Below are positions 5,755-11,982 of a stretch of 11,982 bases of DNA, piece by piece. This DNA comes from Hyphomicrobiaceae bacterium (GTDB lineage Bacteria > Pseudomonadota > Alphaproteobacteria > Rhizobiales > JAKIUO01). A model generated the notes under the pieces. It was not told the DNA's origin and searched no databases. It was given only the letters and a program-made list of their open reading frames with translations. Each line of letters starts with the position of its first letter. The stretch's first letter is position 1. The translations under genes were made by a program, and so were the position numbers. Location of the stretch: assembly GCA_021647535.1 (NCBI GenBank), contig JAKIUO010000089.1, positions 1-11,982 of the forward strand, read 5' to 3'.

Positions 5755-7821
5755 ATGATGGAAAAAAGCATGTTTTGCCCGAAAAAACCCCTATTAAGCC
5801 CTTGGGCAAGACTATTCACCGCGCTGGCCCTTATGATGTTGTGTTTCATGCCAACGGGTGCCTATGCCGCTGGGACACCGCGCGCCGTGCTCATTATTGA
5901 TGGCTCGGGCAGCATGTGGGGGCGTGTTGACGGGCGCGAGAAAATTGTCATTGTGCGCAGTCAGCTGGCCGACAAAATCAGCCTTCTGGATGGCAAGATT
6001 GATCTTGGTGTCATGTCTTATGGCCATCGCCGCCGACGCGATTGCCGTGATATTGAAATGATCAAGCCCATTGCGCCCATCGACCTTCAGGCTTATCGCG
6101 ACAAAATCAAGCGCTTGTTGCCACGCGGCAAAACTCCAACGTCCTCGGCTTTGCAAATGGCTGCCAAAGCGCTGGCCGCCGATCCTTTGGACAAAACGTC
6201 CCCCCTCCATATCATTCTGGTTGCAGATGGCATCGAAAACTGCCGCATCGATCCATGTGAAACGGCCTCAGCCCTTGCCGCAACCTACCCCCGACTGAAA
6301 ATTGATGTCATTGGTTTTGCTGTTAAAAACGATGAAATACCGCAATTGCGCTGCCTTGCTTACAATACCAATGGACGCTTTCGCACCGCCGCATCCGCCC
6401 AGGAACTCAAAACCGTCATCAGCGACATATTTTCAAAGCTCGGGAAAACGGCCTCCAGCCTTCGCCCGCGCGTCGTTGCCCCCAAAAAATCTCTCCCGGC
6501 AGGCCTCTATCTCAGCGCTGGTCTTGATGCAAAAGGCGCGGCCCTCACCAACGGTGTGAGCTGGCGCATCTATCGGGCTGGCGAAAGCTCAAAAACCGGA
6601 GCCACGCCGCTCAGACGCGAACAAAAAGCCGGTCCCTTTCTCGCCCTCCCCCAGGGCAATTATCACCTTGAAGCGCGTTATAAATCATTACTGGCGCAAA
6701 GCGATGTCAAACTGGCAGCCAACAGCGCCCTTAAAAAGCGCCTGTCCTTTAATGTTGGCGTGGTGTCCGCCAGCGCCCGATTGAGCCAAAGGGCTTCGCC
6801 TTCAAACGACATTATTTTTTCTCTGTATGACGTCTCCAAAGGCCCCGCAGGTCCCGCCAATAATATCGCTCACAAACAGGGACAAAATGCTGTCTTCTAC
6901 CTGCCGCCGGGCCAATATACGCTCAAGGCGAGGACCAGCCAATCAAAGGCCAGCGAGACGTTCTCTCTCAAAGCGGGGCAGCGCAAAAAACAAAGCCTGC
7001 TGCTCAATGCCGGACAACTCAGCCTGAAAACCACCCTGGCCAAGGGCTCTGCGCCTCTTCAAGATGTCCAATATGCCATTTTTCGTCAAAGGTCAAAGGC
7101 GGGGTCAAAACGGGAAGGCGGCAACAACAAAGATGTCGAATTTGTCCGCACCCTTGACCCGACCCCCCAGCTGGTGCTGCCAACCGGGAATTATTTTGTT
7201 CTGGCCCGAAGGGGAGCCGCCACACATTATACCGCCTTTGCCATCCGCCCAGGGGACAAAAAAGACCTTTCCCTGACCCTTGATGCAGGGATTTTAAACC
7301 TCTCAGCGCCCGGCCATGACGGTGCCTCTCAAAAACACCCGCAAATCGCTTATACCCTCTTCTCGGTGGCGCCAACACGTCCCCAAACCATCAAACTGTC
7401 ACCAGAAGGCAAGCTTCACGAAGTCGACCAGACCTTGCCAATCCGCAGTTTTCGCAACAGTTTCACCCTGCCACAGGGGGACTATCTCATAAAGGCTCAC
7501 TATGGCAATTCCAATGCCGGGGCCAGCAGGCCCGTTCATATTACGACAGGTGCCAGCGAACAGGTTGAAATCAAGATGAGTGCCGGACGCATCAAGCTCT
7601 CACTCGGCCTGATGGCGGGCGACCCGCCTTTGCCCAACGTGTTCTGGAGCATCATCGACAAAAGCGGCAAGCAGGTGGCCAGCGCCAGTGCCGCCACCCC
7701 TCGTCTGACATTGGCCAAAGGGGCCTATCAGGCGGTTGCGCAATATCTTGGCCAGAATTATCGCCGCGATTTTATTTTACAGAGCGGCGATGATACAACC
7801 CTGAATTTGAGCATACAATGA
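5755..7821 (+). CDS. exported vWA-domain protein with five tandem beta-rich repeats
   Basis: The protein has 688 residues. Two adjacent ATGs (5755, 5758) are possible starts, with AGGTGGA just upstream. A signal peptide spans residues about 1-38 (hydrophobic FTALALMMLCFM; signal peptidase I site AYA|A). The vWA domain (about 42-235) has a complete MIDAS: DGSGSM (Asp49, Ser51, Ser53), Thr127 in RGKTPTSSAL and Asp158 in VADGIENC. Cys97, Cys163, Cys168 and Cys200 suggest two disulfides in an oxidising compartment. Residues 250-688 hold five repeats (about 250-335, 336-420, 421-512, 513-611, 612-688), each with a pattern like VSWRIY, then LPQGNYHLEARY, ending in LNAG-type strands. I infer beta-sandwich modules. 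No C-terminal anchor is visible, so it is periplasmic or secreted. vWA domains bind ligands through a divalent metal; the ligand here is unknown. It is a paralogue of the next gene. Confidence 0.85.
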   Translation: MMEKSMFCPKKPLLSPWARLFTALALMMLCFMPTGAYAAGTPRAVLIIDGSGSMWGRVDGREKIVIVRSQLADKISLLDGKIDLGVMSYGHRRRRDCRDIEMIKPIAPIDLQAYRDKIKRLLPRGKTPTSSALQMAAKALAADPLDKTSPLHIILVADGIENCRIDPCETASALAATYPRLKIDVIGFAVKNDEIPQLRCLAYNTNGRFRTAASAQELKTVISDIFSKLGKTASSLRPRVVAPKKSLPAGLYLSAGLDAKGAALTNGVSWRIYRAGESSKTGATPLRREQKAGPFLALPQGNYHLEARYKSLLAQSDVKLAANSALKKRLSFNVGVVSASARLSQRASPSNDIIFSLYDVSKGPAGPANNIAHKQGQNAVFYLPPGQYTLKARTSQSKASETFSLKAGQRKKQSLLLNAGQLSLKTTLAKGSAPLQDVQYAIFRQRSKAGSKREGGNNKDVEFVRTLDPTPQLVLPTGNYFVLARRGAATHYTAFAIRPGDKKDLSLTLDAGILNLSAPGHDGASQKHPQIAYTLFSVAPTRPQTIKLSPEGKLHEVDQTLPIRSFRNSFTLPQGDYLIKAHYGNSNAGASRPVHITTGASEQVEIKMSAGRIKLSLGLMAGDPPLPNVFWSIIDKSGKQVASASAATPRLTLAKGAYQAVAQYLGQNYRRDFILQSGDDTTLNLSIQ

Positions 7822-7827
7822 GCGGAT

Positions 7828-7869
7828 TTGGCAGCCTGGTTTTGCCCCGACAGGTTTTTCTATTGCCAA
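7828..7869 (+). terminator. weak hairpin after the first vWA gene
   Basis: TTGGCA (7828-7833) pairs with TGCCAA (7864-7869). Inside it, CCTG pairs with CAGG, followed directly by TTTTT. The stem is interrupted, so at most this is a partial terminator or attenuator between the two vWA genes. Confidence 0.3.
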
Positions 7870-7892
7870 ACACCCCTGCCAGACCCTATTCT
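7863..7892 (+). promoter_or_regulatory. candidate promoter for the second vWA gene
   Basis: TTGCCA (7863-7868), an 18-base spacer and TATTCT (7887-7892) resemble sigma70 boxes. The leader before ATG 7984 would be about 85 bases. The 162-base gap between the vWA genes makes a separate promoter plausible. Confidence 0.3.
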
Positions 7893-7983
7893 GCTTCTAT
7901 TCTTTCACCATACACTTGTAACGTCAGTTCTTATTTTTGCCTTATTCTTTCATCTACGCTGAACCACAGGTGAGAATTACGAT

Positions 7984-9930
7984 ATGAACATGGTTGCACC
8001 GCGAATTCCCGGCCCTCGATGGGCCGTCATGGCGTTTTTTCTGGCGGCGCTTTTACTGGCGGTGCTGTTTCTGGCTGTCCGTGCGCCGGTGCAAGCCGCT
8101 CCCCGTCTCCCCCAGACCGCTCCCCAGCTTATTATCGCTCTTGATAGTTCCTCATCCATGGAAGACGAGTTGGATAGCGAGTTGAAATACAAGCTGGTAC
8201 GCCGCGCCTTTGGCAAGGCGTTGCCGCTCTATGAGGGCAAACTGCAAGCAGGCCTTCTGGTTTTTGGCAGCAAACAAAAAAACTCTTGCACGGATATTAC
8301 CCACCTGATGGGGCCAACTACTTCTTTCTCAAAATCCTTGCCTCTGGCTCTTCAATCACAAAAGCCCCGGGGCAAAAGCCCGATCGGGGCCACCCTTGTC
8401 AAAGCTGCCAATATGACAAATGCTTTGGCGAACCGCTCTGATATATTATTGATTGCCGATGGCAGCGATAATTGCCGGGTCAATGTCTGCTCTGTCGCCA
8501 AAGCCCTGGCCGATCGCTCCCCTGAAACCCGTATTCATCTCATTGGCCTTGGACGGTCTGGAACCATCAACAGGCTGGACTGTATTACCAAAGCAACCAA
8601 CGGGCTGTTTTTCGCTATTCGCAACCAGCGGGAAATGGTCACCGCCCTGAAAAAAGTGATGCAGGCTGTGATGGTCAAGAACCCGCCGGCCCGCACCAAC
8701 CTGATTGCCCGAACCATGGCCATGCTGATGGGACCGCCGCCACCGCCAACAAAACGGCCCCCCCATAAAATTGCCCGATACCAAAAGCCGTTGGCCGCAA
8801 AGGCCCCGATCATCACCGGCGCTCTGAAAATACCTGCTGCAAAACCGACAGCGAAAAAACAAAAGGCGACAGCGCTCAAAAAAGCAGCCCTCAAAAAACA
8901 GCCGCCCCTTAAAAAGCTTCGCGTCACCAGTCGTGCAGTGACAACAGCCGCACAGCTTCAAAAAACCAAAAGATCAGACAAGAAAAAAGTCCCGCAAGCT
9001 GCCCCAGTTAAATGGCAAAGCTTCTCGAATAAAATACCGCCCCCTCTTATTGCTCAGCCCTCTCTCAAGCAGGCAATAAAAGAAAATAGACGTGCCAGGC
9101 CCATCAGGCTGGCCCAGAACCTGCCTCAAAAACAACTCAGCTCGCCCCAAAACAGCACACCCCGAAACACCACCCTGGTGCAACTGGCGGCGCTGATCAC
9201 CGAAGAAGGCAAGGAAATTAAAAACGGCCTGGTCTGGCGCATCTATAATGCGAACAAAAGCCTTGATGGACGCTACAAGCTGGTCAAATCTCTCGAAGCG
9301 CCGCGCTTTAGTGGCACCCTGCCGCTTGGAACCTATCTGGTCAATCTGTCATGGGGGCGCTCCCATCTTACCGAAAAGCTTGAGCTTTTATCCTCAAAGC
9401 CCCTGATCCATAAATTCGTCCTGAACGCAGGTGGCCTCAGGCTTGGTGCCCGTCATATGAATGGCAGCACATTGCCCCCACAAAAAGTCATTTACCGGAT
9501 TTATTCCGATGAACGCGACCAGTTCGGCAGGCGTCGGCTGGTGCTGGATCACGCCCGTCCCGGCAAAACCATCCGCCTCAATGCCGGAATTTATCACGTC
9601 TCCAGCCTTTATGGCAGCGCCAACGGCCTTATTGAGAGTGATATCACCATCGAAGCTGGCAAACTCACACAAGCGACCATCAATCATACCGCCAGCAAAG
9701 TCACTTTCAAGCTTGTCAATACACCAGGAGGAGAAGCTTTGGCCGGTGCCATCTGGCGCATTGAAACCCCTGATGGCGACCTCATCAAGGAAACGGCTGG
9801 CGCTCTTCCCACTTTAATACTGGCCGCTGGCGATTATGCCATCAACGCCAAATATTCCGGTCGTGCCTTTGCCCGCAAGGTGACGATTGAACCCGGTGCC
9901 CCTGTGCATGTCGAGATTGTCATTCAATAA
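7984..9930 (+). CDS. exported vWA-domain protein with basic linker and three beta-rich repeats
   Basis: The protein has 648 residues from ATG 7984, with GGTGAG about ten bases upstream. A hydrophobic signal sequence (residues 13-32) ends at a likely signal peptidase I site VQA|A (after 38). The vWA domain (about 47-230) has MIDAS residues Asp54, Ser56 and Ser58 in LDSSSSM and Asp159 in IADGSDNC. The usual MIDAS Thr position is Ser132 (RGKSPIGATL). Cys102, Cys164, Cys169 and Cys200 match the four cysteines of the preceding protein. Residues about 232-394 are a Lys/Pro/Ala/Gln-rich linker with PPPPP and many KK pairs but only two acidic residues. Three repeats follow (about 397-482, 484-570, 571-648), with GLVWRIY, KVIYRIY and GAIWRIE as first strands. 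It shares architecture and WRIY-type repeats with the upstream protein, so it is a diverged tandem duplicate. Role unknown. Confidence 0.85.
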   Translation: MNMVAPRIPGPRWAVMAFFLAALLLAVLFLAVRAPVQAAPRLPQTAPQLIIALDSSSSMEDELDSELKYKLVRRAFGKALPLYEGKLQAGLLVFGSKQKNSCTDITHLMGPTTSFSKSLPLALQSQKPRGKSPIGATLVKAANMTNALANRSDILLIADGSDNCRVNVCSVAKALADRSPETRIHLIGLGRSGTINRLDCITKATNGLFFAIRNQREMVTALKKVMQAVMVKNPPARTNLIARTMAMLMGPPPPPTKRPPHKIARYQKPLAAKAPIITGALKIPAAKPTAKKQKATALKKAALKKQPPLKKLRVTSRAVTTAAQLQKTKRSDKKKVPQAAPVKWQSFSNKIPPPLIAQPSLKQAIKENRRARPIRLAQNLPQKQLSSPQNSTPRNTTLVQLAALITEEGKEIKNGLVWRIYNANKSLDGRYKLVKSLEAPRFSGTLPLGTYLVNLSWGRSHLTEKLELLSSKPLIHKFVLNAGGLRLGARHMNGSTLPPQKVIYRIYSDERDQFGRRRLVLDHARPGKTIRLNAGIYHVSSLYGSANGLIESDITIEAGKLTQATINHTASKVTFKLVNTPGGEALAGAIWRIETPDGDLIKETAGALPTLILAAGDYAINAKYSGRAFARKVTIEPGAPVHVEIVIQ

Positions 9931-10121
9931 TATGTGTGGCGACCGCGCGCTTTTAAACAAATCTATCCAGCCTGTGGGCCTGGCGGCGGATGATTTCCGC
10001 AAGCCAGAATTTTGCGCCTTGTTGACGAAATAATTAACACTTTTTCCGTACATCTTAAAAGAAAAATTCACCAATAAAAATTCAGGAATGAATCCGGGAA
10101 ACACAGATTGAGGAAAATTTT

Positions 10122-11699
10122 ATGAGTTCGCACCCGTTCAAAATATTTTCTACAGTGCAATTGCTCCTGCTGATGGTTGTGGCTGCCGGTATTTTCACCG
10201 GGTCCACAATGCTCGCATTCGGATCCCTTGGCGCTGCTGCCCTTTTGTCCCTTCCCGGTTTTTTCAATTCTGCCAGCAAATCGCTGGCCACAGCTACCGG
10301 CATTGTTCAGGCCATGGCAAACGGGCAGAGCCATGTCGCCCTTGAGGAGCTGCACAAAGACAAAAACCTTGAAGAGATGGCAAACGCTTTGACCAACCTG
10401 CGTGACAGATCGCTTCAACAGCATGACCAGTGCAATGATAATATTGATAAGCTAGGCCGCAAGGAAGAAGACAAGGCCGCTAATTCCATCAAAAACCTGG
10501 CCAAATCCATGGAAGAAATGAACTCCATCGCCTTTAATCTGGGTTTGCTTGATAATCACTCCAGCGAAGTCAGCAGCTCCAGCCAGACCATTGCCTCTGC
10601 TGCCGAACAACTGGTCGCCTCTGTTGACGAGATCTCCATGAATAGCGAAGGCGCTTCGAACGATGCCATGGAAACGGATCGCACGGTTTCCAGCGGGCTC
10701 GAATCAGCGCAAAGCGCCATGGGAGCCATTCAGATCATCTGGGATACCATGGAAGACAGCGTCACCAGCCTTGATGAACTGTCCGGCGCATCCAACCAGA
10801 TTGAGCAGATCCTCAACGTCATCGAAGATATTGCCGAACAGACCAATCTACTGGCCCTTAACGCAACGATTGAAGCGGCAAGAGCTGGAGAAGCTGGCAA
10901 AGGCTTTGCGGTTGTGGCGTCAGAAGTCAAGAACCTGGCCAACCAGTCCTCCAAAGCAACAGATGATATTGCCCAGCGTATTCAAGCTCTTAAAGCAGGC
11001 ATGAGCAATGTCTCGCAAACCATGAACAAGTCTCGTGACGCTGTGAATGCCGGGCGCGAAAGCATTGATCAAACCGCCCAGACCATGGAAATGGCCGCCC
11101 AGCAGGTGTCCAGTGTCTCTGGCAAGATGAGCGATATCACCGGCATTTTGCATCAGCAAAAAGACAGCAGCTCGGAAATCGCCCGCTCTATTCATGAGGT
11201 TGCTGAATTTGCTCAAGAAAGCCAAAGACAGGTTGAACTTGTGCTGCAACGCATGACCTCGACCAATGATATGCTCACTAACAATGTGCAGCAACTCTAT
11301 GATGCTAAATCGGACCGTAGCCTGTGCGAAATTGCCAAGGTTGACCATATTCTGTTCAAGAAAAAAGTCACCGACGCCGTCATGGGCCGCATTGGCATGG
11401 TTTCAAGTGATATCCCCGACCACCATAATTGCCGCCTTGGCAAATGGTATGATACTCTCAACCTGCCCCATATCATCAATGCACCGGCCTTCAAAGAGAT
11501 TGCCAGCCCGCATGAAGTGGTTCACTCGGCTGCCAAACGCGCCCTGGATGCCGCCAATAACGGGCAAATTCAAGAAGCCTATGCAGCTGTTGAAGAGATG
11601 AACCTTGCCGGCACGCAAGTTCTGGATGTCCTTGACCGGCTCTCTGAGCTGTTTGCACAAGAAGAACAAAGCGCCTCAAATATACGCAAAGCGTCCTGA
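10122..11699 (+). CDS. methyl-accepting chemotaxis protein with C-terminal zinc-binding CZB domain
   Basis: The protein has 525 residues from ATG 10122, with GAGGA eight bases upstream. Residues about 11-48 are hydrophobic and look like a membrane hairpin (two short segments, almost no periplasmic loop), so there is no external ligand domain. A HAMP-like or helical linker (about 50-100) precedes the coiled-coil signalling domain, with the conserved tip NVIEDIAEQTNLLALNATIE and AARAGEAGKGFAVVASEVKN (residues 232-271). That tip contacts CheA and CheW. The C-terminal domain (about 400-510) has the CZB pattern: His409 (KVDHILFKKK), Cys437 (NCRLGKWYD), and His464 and His468 (SPHEVVHSA). CZB domains bind zinc and in known receptors sense zinc or oxidants such as hypochlorite; whether that holds here is inference. 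It lies 191 bases after the vWA pair on the same strand and ends in a strong terminator. Confidence 0.93.
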   Translation: MSSHPFKIFSTVQLLLLMVVAAGIFTGSTMLAFGSLGAAALLSLPGFFNSASKSLATATGIVQAMANGQSHVALEELHKDKNLEEMANALTNLRDRSLQQHDQCNDNIDKLGRKEEDKAANSIKNLAKSMEEMNSIAFNLGLLDNHSSEVSSSSQTIASAAEQLVASVDEISMNSEGASNDAMETDRTVSSGLESAQSAMGAIQIIWDTMEDSVTSLDELSGASNQIEQILNVIEDIAEQTNLLALNATIEAARAGEAGKGFAVVASEVKNLANQSSKATDDIAQRIQALKAGMSNVSQTMNKSRDAVNAGRESIDQTAQTMEMAAQQVSSVSGKMSDITGILHQQKDSSSEIARSIHEVAEFAQESQRQVELVLQRMTSTNDMLTNNVQQLYDAKSDRSLCEIAKVDHILFKKKVTDAVMGRIGMVSSDIPDHHNCRLGKWYDTLNLPHIINAPAFKEIASPHEVVHSAAKRALDAANNGQIQEAYAAVEEMNLAGTQVLDVLDRLSELFAQEEQSASNIRKAS

Positions 11700-11725
11700 C
11701 ACGACATAAAAACTTGCATATAGAG

Positions 11726-11767
11726 AAACAGGCAGGCTCCTTGAAATAGGGGCCTGCCTGTTTTTTT
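11726..11767 (+). terminator. strong rho-independent terminator of the chemoreceptor gene
   Basis: Left arm 11726-11740 (AAACAGGCAGGCTCC) pairs with right arm 11749-11763 as a 15-bp stem with one G-T pair and an 8-base loop. A seven-T run (11761-11767) follows. It is 27 bases after the chemoreceptor stop. It also lies between convergent genes, but the minus-strand tail is only moderately T-rich. Confidence 0.9.
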
Positions 11768-11782
11768 GCTGTTCGTCACAAA

Positions 11783-11982
11783 CTAGTTTTGCCGACCACT
11801 TTCAGGCGCATCAGAGACACGCCACATCAACGGGGCATTTTTCAGGCGTTGACCCATGGCAATCCTTTGCGCTTCAATATCGGCAGGAAAATGAGTGCCG
11901 AACTGCTCAAAATAGATTTTTAGATCATTGACCTCGGCAAGGCCAGCTTCGCGTGAAATTTCGGTCAGATGGCTGAACTGTT
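11783..11982 (-). CDS. C-terminal end of an unrecognised protein (5' end outside the window)
   Basis: An uninterrupted minus-strand frame of 65 codons enters from the right edge and stops at TAG (11783-11785). It includes the stretches FSHLTEISREAGLAEVND, IYFEQFGTHFPADIEAQR and GQRLKNAPLMWRVSDAPE, ending SGRQN. Codon use is like the neighbouring genes, and the stop falls just after the chemoreceptor terminator, as expected for a convergent gene. The segment looks helical and soluble. I recognise no family from this tail. Confidence 0.6.
   Translation of the reverse strand, partial: QFSHLTEISREAGLAEVNDLKIYFEQFGTHFPADIEAQRIAMGQRLKNAPLMWRVSDAPESGRQN

Noticed and set aside
8446..8961. 171-codon minus-strand ORF inside the second vWA gene
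   Set aside because: It is an antisense shadow of a clearly coding plus-strand gene and has no domain of its own.
10022..10060. Promoter with TTGACG upstream of the chemoreceptor gene
   Set aside because: The -35 is good, but no acceptable -10 box lies at 16-18 bases, so I do not list it.
10920..11348. 142-codon minus-strand ORF inside the chemoreceptor gene
   Set aside because: It is antisense to the highly conserved signalling domain and is a codon-bias shadow.

Overview
The window looks like chromosomal DNA of an alphaproteobacterium of moderate GC content. The order Rhodospirillales, Kordiimonadales or a relative is my inference from protein families and codon style, not a measurement. 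Most genes are housekeeping or accessory singletons. No rRNA, tRNA, CRISPR array or transposase gene was seen.

Left part (1-2317): a HerA/DUF853-type ATPase gene, cut by the window start, runs leftward. It is divergent from a small glycine-rich DUF2267-like gene at 1209-1622. That gene converges on a peroxiredoxin/thioredoxin-like gene (1766-2317, minus), with a hairpin terminator zone between them.

Middle (2318-5754): about 800 bp of gene-poor, AT-richer DNA contains a good promoter and Shine-Dalgarno in front of a 12-codon ORF, then what may be decayed coding sequence. It ends at a roughly 190-bp element bounded by perfect 14-bp inverted repeats (3131-3144 / 3308-3321). This element resembles a MITE, and its right arm supplies the stop codon of the next gene, an SLT lytic-transglycosylase-like protein (3317-4306, minus). 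Upstream of that is a two-gene minus-strand operon, nitroreductase (5051-5617) then flavin reductase-like protein (4450-5049). Its predicted sigma70 promoter overlaps a perfect 10+10-bp palindromic operator (5639-5668).

Right part (5755-11982): two consecutive plus-strand genes encode exported proteins of the same architecture. Each has a signal peptide, then a von Willebrand factor A (vWA) domain with a MIDAS metal site and four matching cysteines, then tandem roughly 75-100-residue beta-rich repeats. The first has five repeats. The second has three, separated from its vWA domain by a roughly 160-residue basic Lys/Pro/Ala-rich linker. A chemoreceptor follows with a membrane hairpin, no periplasmic sensor domain and a C-terminal zinc-binding CZB domain. 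It ends in a strong intrinsic terminator. The 3' end of an unrecognised minus-strand gene closes the window.

The vWA pair is the most interesting part. The genes appear to be paralogues kept together, probably making periplasmic or surface proteins that bind a partner through the metal site. The chemoreceptor is adjacent, but a functional link to the vWA proteins is unproven.
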